From the NCBI RefSeq assembly GCF_008831285.2, contig NC_045145.1, forward strand, positions 310,001-374,000: a stretch of 64,000 nt of DNA, read 5' to 3'. Both the position numbers and the translations under genes were made by a program. Each line of letters begins with the position of its first letter. Position 1 is the first letter of the stretch. Positions 1-12,976 of the stretch are shown here, one piece after another. Under the pieces are notes generated by a model. It had not been told where the DNA came from. It made no database searches and saw nothing but the letters and a program-made list of their open reading frames with translations. The DNA comes from Nymphaea colorata. Taxonomy: Eukaryota > Streptophyta > Magnoliopsida > Nymphaeales > Nymphaeaceae.

Positions 1-40
1 GGGAGTTCGCTTCTTTCGATTATAGAGATGGAGAGAGAGT

Positions 41-79
41 ATATATATATATATATGGAGAGAGAGAGAGAGAGAGATT
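41..79. repeat. Compound (AT)n(AG)n microsatellite
   Basis: A run of AT dinucleotides is followed by a run of GA dinucleotides at the left edge of the window. The same AT-then-AG arrangement recurs at 16268-16309, 27063-27110, 56629-56666 and 59379-59431. The latter copies sit inside a longer dispersed repeat, so this one may be the edge of another copy that is cut by the window boundary. Confidence 0.85.
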
Positions 80-3000
80 GCATTTTTAGAGGCCAACAGA
101 GAGATCTACCTCGTTCAATGGGTCTGTTCAATTTAGGGTAGGAAATGTTTCCTGGACATGTCTAGATAATAAAAGGAAGTTCTGAGCTGCTTGGAATCCC
201 TACCATCCGACCAACGAGTTCTGCACTTGATAGACTAGGTTTAATACTGTTTAAGACCGAGTCGGTACACTGATCCGAGTTGAATATCGAAAGAGGGTTG
301 GTTTGAGTTGGGAATGGCGGTTCGCCACTGTTTTTCTTGTCGCTTAGGGACAACTCTCCGAGTTGCGTGAAAAAGGTTTGTCGGTACCAACGAACAAAGG
401 AAAAGGGAATCGTAGTCAAACACGGCAATCTGGTCCCATGGAACCATGTGTGAAGTTGGAACACGCTCTCCGCAAAGAGTGGGTATAGAGGGACCACCAA
501 ACTAATCCCCTTCGTCCCCTTTGTTTTCCTTATTGTGGATCTTGGATCTCTGACTGTTTTACTTCGATATGAATGATATGCCTTAACAACAATGCATGCA
601 ATGGCCGGTCCATCACATGTTGATCAAAATACTCTCTATTATGTGTTCTTGTTTAGAAAATATAAAAATAATAAAAATCAAAATTTTATATGTAAATTTT
701 AAAATTTTTAAATTAACCAATATAAAAGAATATGAAAAATTATATTTCAACTTTCATTAAAATTTTGAAAGTTCGACCCTTGCAACGAAAACTTCCTAAC
801 ACCGCCCTAGATACAATTGCAAAAAGAAAGCAAGATTAATCTTGATACTTCCACTTTCTAATCGCAGCAAAAAAGGGGCTTTGGTATGTCCAGAGATCTC
901 AGATGAGCAAGTGAAGATGAAACTTGGGGAGAAGATAGATTGATCTCTTGTCTTGTTGCTAAGCATATTCATCAAGCTAAACAGGGCTGAGCCAGAAATC
1001 TTGTCTAGGGCCAAAATATTATTTTTGAGAATTTTTATATAAAACAAGTAAAATTTTCTAAAATTTACATGTAATTCTTATTTTATTTTTTTAGGTAGGG
1101 CCAGGAACATGCGAGCCCTACGTTGGCTCCATCTTGATCTTCACCAAAGAGGAAGCTACGGTTTAATCGAGACGGAAGGTTGTCACAAGTGTTTGATATT
1201 TATCAATTGTGGTGTATCTAATTTTTTCCAGTCTATGCATCACTTTATTTTGTATTAGTTCAAGATTATACATCTTGTTGACCTCAAGGAAGTGACAATT
1301 TTGTGAAAATAATTAAATGGGGAGTTAAGCTGGGATTATGCATGGTAGAATTTTCTAGTTGTGTTTTCTTTCTGAACCACATTTCTTGGTATGATTTTGA
1401 TACATGATCAGTTGCTTCTAGAAAGGGGAATGTATAAACATGCATATGTTGGTCAAACTAAGTCATGCCTCTAAACTACCAAAAAAAAAAATTGAAGTCA
1501 TAGAATAACTAGTCATCTATATGAAATACATGAATTAAGGGAGCTTTTAGGTGTCATTTGGCAGTAGGGACGCTTTATCCACATCCGATAAATCTACTCC
1601 AAAGATTTCCAAAGATTGGGACAGGTTTATGTAACAATAGTTCTAGCGTTTTTTGAACCTGCCTTAATCTTTGGGACATATTAATGGGCTAGTCATATAG
1701 ATGAAGTAAAAAGGGTTATTAGAGGAAAGCTTGAGAGGCATGATGTCAAATGCAAATAACTCTATAACTACATATAAAGCGAATGTAAGGACCCAAGTTT
1801 CAAAGCAAGAGATTAGCAATATAATCACCTCAATCTTCCCAGATCGAATGCAGTTTTACTAAAGTATGATGACATATTAATGGCTGCTCAGATGGATAAA
1901 GTCAAGAAGGCTGAGCTGCAAAGTTCTTAAATATTCTTCAAGTGCCAAGACATTGATGAAGAGCAATTCATTCCACCTGCTATCCGCTTCTTGCGAAAAA
2001 AGAAGCCATAAAGTTATACTAATGCTATGAGAGGAAGCATGACAAACTCAATTGGGGTTCGGGTAGAGAAGCTACCAATAAAGGACTGGAAAAAAGAGAA
2101 TTGTGTCAAGCACAAAATAAATTGATTTGAAATTTATCGTCATTTTTTTTGCATCCAATGGATCCAATCCGTTCTTGAGGGGGTTTGTGCAATGGCTTGA
2201 TAAGGTGGGAGTTAGTAGGCAGTCAATCTCTATTTCAAGTGTCAGGGACATCAACCTCTCCTGCTGCAAAAACGAGATCACCCATGTGTAAGTTGAAGTG
2301 CAATTGGGGCGGTACCTCGAGGCACAAAAAAAACATCCTATAGGAACAAGGGGTTGGATGAGTGCTTTAGTTGTTTGTGGGTGGTGAGTTTCCCCTGCTC
2401 ACATAGATGGTCAACTAACTTTTTATGAGATTTCTAACTTGTAAGTTGTGAGAACCAAGCCAGGTTCTCGATAAAACGCGGTCAAATTCAAGGTTCCATA
2501 AGCCTAGTTCAGGATCCTCAGGTGGTTCTAAGTTTCCAAATCATTAATGCAAGTTCTAGGTTGGAAGCCAAGCCACTAAAAGCCATTGACATGTTTTGGA
2601 TTATTTTCTTAGGACTCATTTGACAATAAGAACACATTGTTATCAGTAGTAGAGCCATAATTTTTTTGCTATGGGGCACTGTTATAAAAATTCTCATTTC
2701 TAAAGGGACAGACCATATATAAATAAGTAAATAATTGTAAAAAATCTACATAAAAATATATAAAAATAAATAAATAATTTTGTTGCTGGTGTGGGCAACT
2801 GCCCGCACCAGCCTATATGTAGCTACGCTACTGATTGTTATTATCCCAGCAATCTGCCCTGAAAAAATAGAGCATATTCATGCAACACTTGTTGCAGTTT
2901 TCTATGAATTTGCACCATTTTTAGGGCAGGTTAGTGAAACAACATCGTGGTGTTACTTTTACCAAACAGCCCCTCAAGCTCACCCTTTTCAATTTTCATA

Positions 3001-3594
3001 GTTCAAGTTTAATCCTGCACACCCACAATTGGCACAGACAAAAACAACCATAATTGCTTTTTTGAACTAGAAGAAGAGGTGCTGTATTAAATGTGCAGTA
3101 AATTTTGAAATCATGAGCCATATTTGTAAGCTTAATAATCTAAATTAAGTATGAAAATTAATTACTATAATTCGACCAGAAAATAAGTCACTACCAAAAT
3201 AAAGATTTTAAAACAGATTGTAGAAACACTGACTCTAAGGCTAAGTACTTAATTATATATTCTAAATGATGCTGTACAGTCAAATTTTGAGGGCAAATAT
3301 AAACCAGAGACAAACACATTACAAGCACATAAATACACTTCATAAAAGTTAAAAAATTGATATCCAAGTACACTTTCTTGCATATAAGTACACCTCGATT
3401 AAAAATGAGAATATAATTTTTTAAATTGTAAAGCTCTCACGAACCCTCAGAACCAGGCAATTTCCACTCGTCACCCTGTTTGTTAATGGTCTTTAAACAC
3501 TAATTAGACTTGAACTTGAAGATGCTTTAAACAAGTCACTTTTAACAAATTTTTTCCATTCAAAACAAGCACTGCCATGACCACTTAATGTAAA
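80..3594. other. Gene-poor stretch with dispersed repeats and RLK 3' flank
   Basis: I see no supported gene here. Positions 162-500 have a more balanced base composition than the surroundings and an open minus frame of 112 codons with no recognised domain. Positions 640-800, 960-1130 and 2650-2830 hold AT-rich pieces with GGGCCA-type words, similar to 22320-22560, and look like fragments of one dispersed repeat family. Positions 1540-1700 resemble the MITE-like piece at 63615-63790. Positions 2450-3560 resemble 23905-24310, which lies 3' of RLK-C, so this stretch is the duplicated downstream flank of RLK-A. Confidence 0.5.
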
Positions 3595-3729
3595 TCAGAA
3601 TTGGAGCCACATTGTGGCTAGGAATGGCAGGTTCGAGCCAAGGTGAGCCAGCTCTAATTTGTTCTTGTCTGAAAATCCAAGATCGAACTTGGCTCGAACT
3701 GAGACTGCCGATGCTAAACTCAGGCCAAG

Positions 3730-5571
3730 ATCCGTACTAGAGCAAGACATAATGACTTTAACGAGGTTTCGGTGCCTGATTTGGTGCATGACAGTGCACT
3801 CGATGTCAAAACTTTTAGATGCTCCCTCATATAGCAAATTAAGGACCTTAACAGCCACTGTCGTTCCATCTGCTAGAATTCCTTTGTACACTGAACCAAA
3901 GCTTTCGTTCCCAAGAAAATTTGCATTACAGAAGTTGCTCGTTGCAAGCAATAGCTCTTTGTAAGAAATCACTGGAAGTGTAATTCCTTGTAATTTTTTA
4001 ATGTCATCAAAATGTTTCGACATCCCCCTCTTTCTATAGCTTGCCTTGCAAGTATAGCCCCAACAAGTCCTTCAACTCACAAAGACCAGGTGGTAGCATT
4101 GATGACAAATTGTTTGAGCTTAGATCCAGGCTTTGCAAACTAGTGAGATTGTTTATAGAGCTTGAAATTGACCGACTTAGCATGTTTTGTTCAACACTAA
4201 AATCATACATGTGGACCAACTTGTAGATTGATAGTGGGATTGGACCTTCTAATGCATTGTTATCAAGATACAACACCTGTAAGCTGTGCATCTGTCCTAT
4301 ATTTGGTGGAACGAGCCCTTTTATTTTGTTGGAAGCCAAATCTAAGGAAATTAACTTGGTCAAGTTGGCTAAGGCCAATGGGATATTACCTTCAATCAAA
4401 TTACTGGAAAGGTGAGGGATCGACAAGGTGGTTGTCAGGTTTCCAATAGAAGCTACAAGAATGCCATTCAAAGGATTTTCTAATAGCTCAACTTCCTCTA
4501 GCAGTCGACAGTTGGTCAAGGATGTGAGAATGGAGATCTCACGGTTGCCAGGGACATTGTTCAACATATTGTTTTGGAGGTAGAGGCGCCTGAGTTGTGT
4601 GAGAATACCCAATTCTAATGGTATGGGACCACTGAATTTATGTGTCCTGCACTGATAGATTGGAGACTAGTAGCATTGGAAAGAGAAGGTGGGAAAGGGC
4701 CATCAAAATTGTTGTCATTCATATAGAAAATTTGGAGATTGGGCATGGAGTGGCTAACATCTTTAGGGAGATGCCCTGTTAGTTGATTGGTCATGAAACT
4801 CAATTTCTGATGAGCGGATATGTTAAACAAGCTCTCAAGCAGTGTACCAGTAAGATTGTTCATTTGCACGTTAAAGCCCGTCAAGTGGGTTAGGCTTCCC
4901 AACTCAGGAGGAATGTTCCCCTGTATCTGATTTTGACCGAGGCTAAACCACTCTAGTTTTGTGAGATTAGCCAAAGCAATTGGAATGGTGCCAGTGATCC
5001 TATTACCACGAAGGTTTAAGTACTTCAGTTCTGACAAACTGCCTAGAAACTTTGGGATGCTTCCATAGAATTGGTTATCTCCTGCTAACAGTATTTGGAG
5101 ACTTCGGCAATGGCTCAGTGTTTGTGGAATCAACCCCTCGAAATTGTTTTTTCCTATAGAAAGATATTCTAACTGAGGGAGGCAACTAAAATCAATGGGA
5201 AGATGACCATGGAAACTGTCATTTGTAAGATCAAAAACCTGTAAGAATGAGAGATATCTGAGGTATGGGGAGAGGGCTTTCTCAAGTGCCTTGTCGGAGA
5301 GGTTCAGTGCAACAACCCTTTGTGAACTGCAGCTGCATGAAACTCCATTCCATTGGCAAAAGGAAAAGTTTGAGTTCCAGTTTGAGAGAACATTGTAGGG
5401 GTCTTTATTGACGAAGGATTTGAAGTACATCAAAGGAAATTGATCAGTCATGTTGCTCAGAGAAGCAAGGTCTGAGGGCACCTCCCTTTGGCTGAGAACC
5501 ACAATCAAGGTGAAGGAGGAGAAATACAAAAGAAAAACAAGTGGCTGAGGTGACCAACGGGTGGTAGCCAT
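3730..5571 (-). pseudogene. RLK-A: LRR receptor-like kinase pseudogene, subfamily XII type
   Basis: Remnant of a cell-surface LRR receptor kinase; relatives such as Xa21, EFR and FLS2 sense microbial ligands. The start chosen is the ATG at 5569-5571, which opens a signal peptide (MATTRWSPQPL followed by a hydrophobic stretch) and matches the start of RLK-C; an ATG 33 bases upstream is also in frame. An LRR cap with paired Cys (CQWNGVSCSC) and about 16 LRRs follow. A one-base loss near 4640 shifts the frame; the neighbouring frame continues the LRRs to 4034. Near 4034 the sequence jumps from an LRR (GLYLQGK) to the juxtamembrane segment (SYRKRG). This removes the last LRRs and the membrane helix, with another frame change. 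The kinase N-lobe follows (GNESFGSVYKG, with Glu at the second glycine of the loop; VAVKV lysine present), and homology stops near 3730. The rest of the kinase, the intron and exon 2 are absent. The juxtamembrane sequence groups it with RLK-D and RLK-E. Confidence 0.9.
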
Positions 5572-5594
5572 GCCTGTCCAATTTTCTAAGCAAA

Positions 5595-5850
5595 ACATGC
5601 ACAAGCAGAAGAAGAAGCTAGGTCTTTAATTTATGTCTGCATTCACTTCTAGAAAATTTGTGTTTCTTTACAAATTGAAGAAGACTCAGGTCTACTGCTT
5701 TGGAACATATTGCTTCACAATTCTAAATCCAGCCGCACAACAACTAATGTTACATCAACGAGACTTCTTCTTGGCCGCCCTTATCTTTTTTTCCTTTTCC
5801 AGTTTTCCACTCTATTCAGTCACAAATCAAAGTTGTCAATTTGAACTTCC
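5595..5850 (-). other. Conserved 5' flank of RLK-A
   Basis: The 250 bases upstream of the RLK-A start align by eye with 12990-13260 (upstream of RLK-B), 39120-39370 (upstream of RLK-C) and, in truncated form, 62160-62280 (upstream of RLK-E). It presumably holds the 5' UTR and proximal promoter, but I cannot place a TATA box or transcription start with confidence. Related sequence also occurs away from RLK genes at 14520-14700, 15840-16160, 21290-21540, 39750-39900 and 40050-40350. Confidence 0.6.
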
Positions 5851-8800
5851 TTTTTTTTTTTTTAAGGATTCCCAAAACTGGGTTCGACCATAGTCACAAA
5901 GATCTTTTTTGCCTTTAAATGGAGAGGTTTTTCTCAAAGGTGAACTTAGAAAAAAGATAAAAATAATGGAAAAATATGGTACATTTGTAGAAAAAAGTTG
6001 AAAAAACTTAAAAAACAGAGAATAATAAAATAAATGAAAAACCAATAAGGCAACATTAAAAAACAGATAAGAAATAAATAAGAATTAGAAAGTGGAAACA
6101 TGCAGTTTGATAATAAAAAAAGTAAAAAAAAGAAAGAAAATTGAAAATAATGCAAAAAAACACGTTTTTTTGCTATGGCAATTTTTTTACAAAGAAACGG
6201 CAGTTTTTGTCGTTTTATTGGGCTGACTTGTTTTTCACACATCTAATGCTTTGTTTTCCAATGAAAATGTGTTTTTTTTTTACTATGGGAAAACCTTCTA
6301 CATAATTGTATTTGTCATTTATCAGAACCCATATAAGTGGCCATTCACACTAGTAATAAAAACATGTGCAACTACTATGTTAGTGCAAACATGGGGATCC
6401 ATATGATTGCACGGAGAGTTTAGTTTTAACCAACATTTAACATAAATGAAGCAAGGATGGGATCGTGTTGAGTACACTGTATTTCAAGAATGAGCCATGG
6501 ATTTTAAGCCAGAAAATGTAAAATCGATCGAAGACTGAGCCTACTCTCTTCAATAGAATGCAATATCTCTTTCTTAATTCCAGACTTTGCATTTTCGGCA
6601 CGATCTTCTTATCTGCTCATTGAATGCCTTAATTGGTGCAATAAATTACATCAACAAGATTTTGTCTTACCTTGGCAAACATAATTTCAATATCGAACCG
6701 AGCTGTATAAGATCAGCAAAAGGTTGACTTGATAGATCAAAATCGTTGCTCGAGTTTGGCTTGTTTAAGTTCCTTTACCAACTTTTCCTTCAATTTCTTT
6801 GTTTTAAATTTTAAAATTAAAAAAAAAAGCAAAATTAAAGAAAATATAGTCAAATTCATGTAACTCGAACTTGACTCCCTTATAAACTTGAGTTTTCAAA
6901 TCAAGCATAACTGAACAAGTTTGAGTTGAGCTTGAGTTAGCTTGACTACTCGACTACTCTGGCTCACGAAGTTAAAGATAAATATAATGGAAAAATAACT
7001 CGAACTTGACTCCCTTATAAACTTGAGTTTTCAAATCAAGCGTAACTGAACAAGTTCGAGTTCAGCTTGAGTTAGCTTGACCACTCGACTACTCTGGCAC
7101 ACGAAGTTAAAGATAAATATAATGGAAAAATATGGTACATTTTTAGAACAAATTAAAAAAACTTAAAAGTCAGAGAAAAGTCGAATAAATGAGAAACTAA
7201 TAAGGCAACATTAAAAAAATAGATAAGAAATAAATAAGAATTGGAAAGTGGAAACAAGCAGTTTGACAATAAAAAAGAGTGAAAAAATGCCTAAAGTGAC
7301 AAAAAAGGGAAAATGAGAATAATGCAGAAAAACGCATTTTTTTGCTATTGCATTTTTTTTTCAAAAATGAAATGGCAGTTTTTTTCTTTTTATTAGGCTG
7401 ACTTATTTTTCACACACTTAATGCTTTTTTTTTTAATGTGTTTTTTGTCTGCCGACCAGCCCATATCACACGGTTGTGTTATAAGCCTACTCTCTTGAAA
7501 GAAATGCGGTATCGCTTTCTTATTTTCAGATTTTGCGTTTTCAGCACGGTCTTCTTATCTCCACATTGAATGCCTTAATTGGTGCAATAGATTATATCAA
7601 CAAGATTTTGTCTTACCTTGGCAAACATATTTTCAATATCATGCTCTTTTTGCCAGTTTTCAACTCTAGTTTTTTTTTAAAAAAAATCTATTTTTTTTTT
7701 AATTGAAGTTGAGTACACTGCAAATAGTGGAAGGGCCTGTTGAACATTAACAGGGGAACTATTCCCACTTAGCAGATGATTGATGCTACTAGAATCAGCC
7801 TGAATCGGCTCGAATGGGCCGAGACATCGTTTACAATAAATGCTTCAGTTCTGTGGCCAACTCAGAAGGACTAGTCCTCAAGCTGCACACATGGAGCCGT
7901 TGCTGGGTTCAAGCTCGAGTCAAGCTGTATAAAATAAGCAAAAGGTTGACTCGATAGACCAAAATCGTGGCTTGAGCTCGACTCGAGCTGTACAAGATCA
8001 GCAAAAGGTTGACTCAATAGACCAAATCGTGGCTTGGGTTTGGCTTATTTAAGTTCTTTTACCAACTTTTCCTTCAATTTCTTTGTCTTAAATTTGAAAA
8101 TTAGAAAAAAAAAAAGCAAAATTAAAGAAAATAGAGTCTAATTCATGTAACTCGAACTGGACTCCTTTATGAACTTGAGTTATCAAATTGAGCATAACTG
8201 AACAAGATCGAGTCTCGCTTGAGTTAGCTTGACTAACTGCACTGCCCTATCCAATCCCAAAGAATTTGGGCACTAGTCAACTACTCCGGCTCATGAAGTT
8301 AAGGGTTAGTGTGTGCTCATGAAGAGAAGTGAAACCATGAACAAGATATGTTCCAGCTTTTCCTGTTTCAAAAGAAAGTGATTTGATTACTGTGGGACGG
8401 CAAGGTGTATATCCTTGTGGTTGTATGTTAATATAAACGGTGAAGGCACTTATTTTTTCCAAATAAGTTGACAGGAACATTTGAAAGTTTATCTAAATAT
8501 ATGGGGATAAGAAGAAAAACAACATATTTGCACTGTTGATTAAGAGTAAACTTTTACTAGTTACTTTATAGCTTACGTATAATTATTAAGATGAAATGAC
8601 TAAAAGTAGTTTCCACATAAACAAATTAATTAGCTCATTAATTTTCATTATCGGCCACTGTGACAATACTAAATAACATAAATACGTGGTTAACTATGTC
8701 CCAACAAGTTATGCCTTATATTATTAATACATGAAAGCATAAGAGATTAAAATCGATGTTGCTTTTACTTAATTATACAATTATTAGGCTAGAAAGCATA

Positions 8801-9470
8801 GGCGAGTGTAAATGTTCGTTTAAAAGGTACTAATTTTATATATATAGTAGTTTATCAAGGAACAACTGTGTGGCTCTTATAATAACAAAAGTTAGTTGTA
8901 TTGTTGTGAGTTGCCAGATGCTTCCTGGTGGCACTAGGAATTCTCCATTCTGGATCTTGGACTCGATCTGGTTGGATTTCGACCCAAGTCCCATTGTCAA
9001 CCCGACCATCATAATGAAACATCACTAATTTGGTTTTGCGATTCCACTTTGATTAGGTTTGTAAATAGATTTAATAAGTTTACCACTTGACCTGATTTTG
9101 GATCCATTTTTGGTGCAGAAATTTGGAGCAAGCAGGTAGTGGAAGGCTAATGAGAATGGGAGTCCAATGTTCCAGTGGGATCCAACAAGGATGTGAATTG
9201 ATACATATACCACAACCGATTTGTTTACATAGCAGCTAGTGGAAGGCTAATTCCTACTTTATAAGACATATAAGGTTAAAGAAAAGGGGAAGTGCGTTAG
9301 CCAATAGATGTTAACTTTGTCACCAATTGTGGAAGAACATTTACTGTTTTACTCGCATTTTGCTAAAAGTAAGTTTTTATAGCAGGATGTTGGGAAAAAC
9401 AATAATAAGTCAGAAGGAAAAGCAGATCCCTTGTTTTTCCAAATAAATGTAAAGGATTGGTTTATTTTTG
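5851..9470. other. Repeat-rich intergenic region between RLK-A and RLK-B
   Basis: No supported gene. Positions 5930-6260 and 7090-7440 are diverged copies of one AT-rich sequence. Positions 6590-6860 and 7530-8270 are also related. Stretches rich in TCGAGC, CTCGAGTT and similar words occur at 6690-7080 and 7900-8230; these belong to a dispersed family seen again at 13940-14260, 17327-18020, 40430-41070, 42820-43130 and 45720-45910. Positions 8300-9470 show only short shadow ORFs; the part next to RLK-B is its 3' flank. Confidence 0.45.
6862..7131. repeat. 135-bp tandem duplication (2 copies)
   Basis: Two adjacent copies, 6862-6996 and 6997-7131, begin with AACTCGAACTTGACTCCC and end in AATGGAAAAAT. 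They differ at only a few positions, so the duplication is recent compared with the surrounding repeats. Confidence 0.85.
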
Positions 9471-12400
9471 TCATTCTTCCAAAGGGGAAGCCTTCCGTCG
9501 TATCGTTTTAAGCCTAGCAACCACCTCCCTCATGTCCATTCTCTCAGTTGGTGATTTCCTTGAACATGACAACCCAGTCTCCATGATCATGACAAGCAGC
9601 TCATTTTGAACAGTTTCGCTGTTATTTTGCTGCAGAAGATGGCTTCGGCAACATGATCTGAAATCGTTCCACAGTTATATTGGTTCAGAAGATGACCATT
9701 GATGACATCTGAAATTGCAACCGGAAATGCTTCAGCCACCCATTGCCTCAAAGTAAAGTCTCCATCAAAACATTCGTTTGTTGGCTTTCTTCTGGTAAAC
9801 ACCTCAAGCAGAAGAATCCCATAGCTGTAGACATCTGCTTTGGTTGTCACCTTTCCAGTGGCCCCGAATTCTAATTCATCCACTCAACAAGGTCAGACAT
9901 GATCATGGCAATATAAGTAGACAATGCACATTGTCGTTAATGAGATGGTTTCAGAAACAAAGGAAGCAGTGCAAAAAGTTAGGACTAATTATTTTATTTT
10001 GATTTATGGTGTACATGAAACTCTATTTTTCGTTTCCCTAAATTTATAAGGTGGCAGTGAAATTTTACTAAAGAGAGAAACATACTCAAAAGGGAAACTT
10101 GCTGGCATTAGTGTATGTGTGTGAATAATTAGGTTTAATATTCACCATCATAGTTGGATTCAGACTCATATTCAAATGCAAAATTGCATAGTCATCATCC
10201 CCATTAATTTCACTTATTAATCTGATTTTTCTCTTTTTTCATAATAACATCCAAGTGTTGCCAACGGGTTGGTAGTCTCAAATTAAAGCTTGACATACAA
10301 AAATTATGGAATACAGATGTTGATAGAACTTCCCTTCCATGGTAAGCAGGAATTTATGATAGGACTAAGAGTTGGTACCTGGCGCAATGTATCCGGTGGT
10401 TCCAAGGGTGCTTGTAAGAGTTAAAGATTTGTGACCAACTAGCATCTTTGCAATGTCAAAGTCACCAACATGTGCTGTCATGTTCTCATTTAGAAGCACA
10501 TTACTCAGCTTTAGATCACAATGAACTATAGTCTCCCAGCAACCATGGTGAAGATATTCTAGAGCACAAGGAACGTCAATCATGATATCCAATCTTTGGA
10601 AGAGACTCAAGTGATGGCCACCTGAATGTAGACAGACTTCTAGACTCCCAAGGGGCATGTATTGGAAGTCTAAAACCTTTAAATCTGCACTTGAGAAAGA
10701 TGTGATGACTCTAAGAAGGTTTCGATGTCTAATTTGACACATCACATTGCATTCAATGTCAAAACTTTTTTATGCTCCATCAGAAAACAAGTTTAGGACC
10801 TTAACAGCCACCATTGTTCCATCCATTAAAATTCCTTTATACACTGAACCAAAGCTTCCACTCCCCTGAAAATTTGCATCCCTGAAATTGTTTGTCGCTT
10901 GAGATAACATTCTGTATGTGATCACTGGGAGGGCAATTCCACGAAGTCTTTCAACCTCCTGATCATGTTTCAACAAACCCCTTCTTTCTATATTTTGTGA
11001 CAACAATGATTATCCAAACGATGAGTACAAGTGCAAAGCCCCCACTTGCTAAAAAAATATCAACTCTGAGCATGTTGACATTATTGTGCTTCTTCACTCC
11101 ATCTGAACATACTGGCACATGGAATTTGGGAGCTATGCATAGTGCATAGTTCCCTAGGAACAAGCCGGCAGAAAGGTCTGCAAACTTTCCACCACTTGGA
11201 AACTCTCCTTCCAATTGATTGAAGGACAAGTCCAAGACCTGGATGTGTTGAAGTTTCTCCAATGATTTTGGTATCTCACCGGAAAGCTTGTTATGGGAAA
11301 GGTCAACAATGTCAAGGTTTAGCATGTGATTAAGTTGTTCAGGAATGTGACCATTAAATGTGTTCCGAGAGAAATTCAAATACTCTAGCATTTGGAACTT
11401 TGATAATGATGCAGGCAACTCTCCACTCAACTTGTTTGCAGAGATATCCATGTAGCTCATCATGTCAAAATTCCCGAGACGCAAAGGCAGGTGACCAGTG
11501 AAGGACTTGTCCTGCAAGTATAGCTTCTGCAATTCCTTCAACTCACAAAGACCAGACGGTAGTGTTGATGACAAATTGTTTGAGCTTAGATCCAGCCATC
11601 GCAAACTAGTGAGATTGTTTATAGAGCTTGAAATTGACCCAATTAGCATGTTGTATCCAATAACAAAAGCAAACATGCGGACCAACTGGTAGATTGATAG
11701 TGGGATTAGGCCTTCTAATGCATTGCTAGAAAGAACTAACGCCTGTAACCTGTTCATTGATCCTATATTTGGTGGAATGAGCCCTATTAACTTGGTCAAG
11801 TTGGCCAGAGCTAATGGGATAGGTAAAGTTTCGACAAGGTGGTCGTCAGGTTTCCAACAGAGGTAGGAAGAATGCCGTTCAAAAGGATTTTATTTAGATA
11901 AACTTCCTCTAGCAGTCGACAGTTGGTGAAGGATGTGAGAATGGAGAGCTCACGGTTGCCAGGAACATTGGTCAACATATTTCCCCAAAGGCCAAGGTAT
12001 GTGAGTTGTGACAGACTACCTAGTTCTAATGGTATCGGACCACTAAAGTTATTTCTTTCTGCAGTAAAAACTTGAAGTCTTGTAGCATTAGAAAGAGAAG
12101 CCGGGAGAGGGCCATCAAAATTGTTTACACCCATATAGAGTTGTTGAAGATTGGGCAGGAAGTGGCCAGCATTTTTTGGGAGATGCCCTGTTAGATGATT
12201 GTACGTGAAATCCAAAATTTGAAGAGCAGATAGGTTAAACAAGCTGTCAGGCAATGTACCAGTGGGATTGTTCATTTCCACGTTAAAGCCTATCAAGTGG
12301 GTTAGGAACTCTAGAGGAATGTTTCCCTGTATCTGATTTTCACTGATAGTAAACACCAACAGTTTTGTGAGATTAGTCAAAGCAAATGGAATCGTGCCGG

Positions 12401-12976
12401 TGAGCCCATTACCACGAATGTGTAGGAGATTGAGTTCTGAAAAACTGCTTAGAAACTTTGGGATGCTGCCATAGAATTGGTTATCTTGTGCTAATAGTAT
12501 TTGGAGACCACGACAATGGTCAGTGTTTGTGGGATAAACCCCTCAAAATTGTTTTCATTTATAGAAAATTTTTCTAGCAGAGAAAGGCGACTAAAATCAA
12601 CGAGAAGGTGACCATGGAAATTGTCATTCAAGAGATCAAGAACTTGTAAGAAGGAGAGATTGCTGATGTATGGGGAGGGAGTACCTTCAAGTGCCTTTTC
12701 GGAGAGGTTCAGAGCAACTACCCTTTGTGAACCACAACTGCATGAAACTCCATTCCAGTCGCAGAAAGAGATGTTGGAATTCCAATTTGATAACACGTTA
12801 TAAGGGTCTTTAGTGACGAGGGATTTGAAACACAGGAATGCGAATTGATCAGTCACGTTGCTCAAAGAAACTGGGGCTGAGGACAACTCCCTTTGGCTGG
12901 GAACCACAACCGAGGTGAAGGAGGAGAGATAGAAAAGAAAGATGAGAAGCTGAGGTTACCAACCAGTGGCCGCCAT
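9471..12976 (-). pseudogene. RLK-B: LRR receptor-like kinase pseudogene with both exons
   Basis: The most complete copy in layout: signal peptide, LRR cap, LRR array, membrane helix (LASGGFALVLIVWIIIVV), juxtamembrane, kinase, intron 9871-10378 and exon 2 from 9870 to a TGA at 9471-9473. The kinase shows GSGSFGSVYKG, VAVKV and HCDLKLSN (a non-RD catalytic loop). Its DFG position reads GDFDIAK, so the glycine is lost. Exon 1 ends at 10379 in the middle of the APE Glu codon. Lesions: TAA at 12956-12958 replaces codon 7 inside the signal peptide (TCA in RLK-A and RLK-C); a one-base loss lies near 12520; a short deletion with frameshift near 11820 removes about eight LRR residues; a one-base gain lies near 10985; TAA at 10770-10772 replaces a Ser codon in the kinase N-lobe; and a duplication with frameshift near 9620-9660 affects the C-lobe. 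It cannot encode a receptor. Confidence 0.92.
9871..10378 (-). other. RLK-B kinase intron (508 bp)
   Basis: The donor reads CCAG|GTACC (intron from 10378) and the acceptor TTAG|AATTCGGG (intron ends at 9871). Splicing rejoins a Glu codon in APEFG of kinase subdomain VIII. The same phase and position are seen in RLK-C, RLK-D and RLK-E, and this matches the single conserved intron of Xa21-type kinases. It is the only short intron in the cluster; the others were enlarged by repeats. Confidence 0.85.

Noticed and set aside
3659-3964. Plus-strand ORF of 101 codons
   Set aside because: It is an antisense shadow of the RLK-A kinase N-lobe; similar shadows occur at 11498-11692, 25603-25932, 37225-37491, 50369-50689 and 60823-61017.
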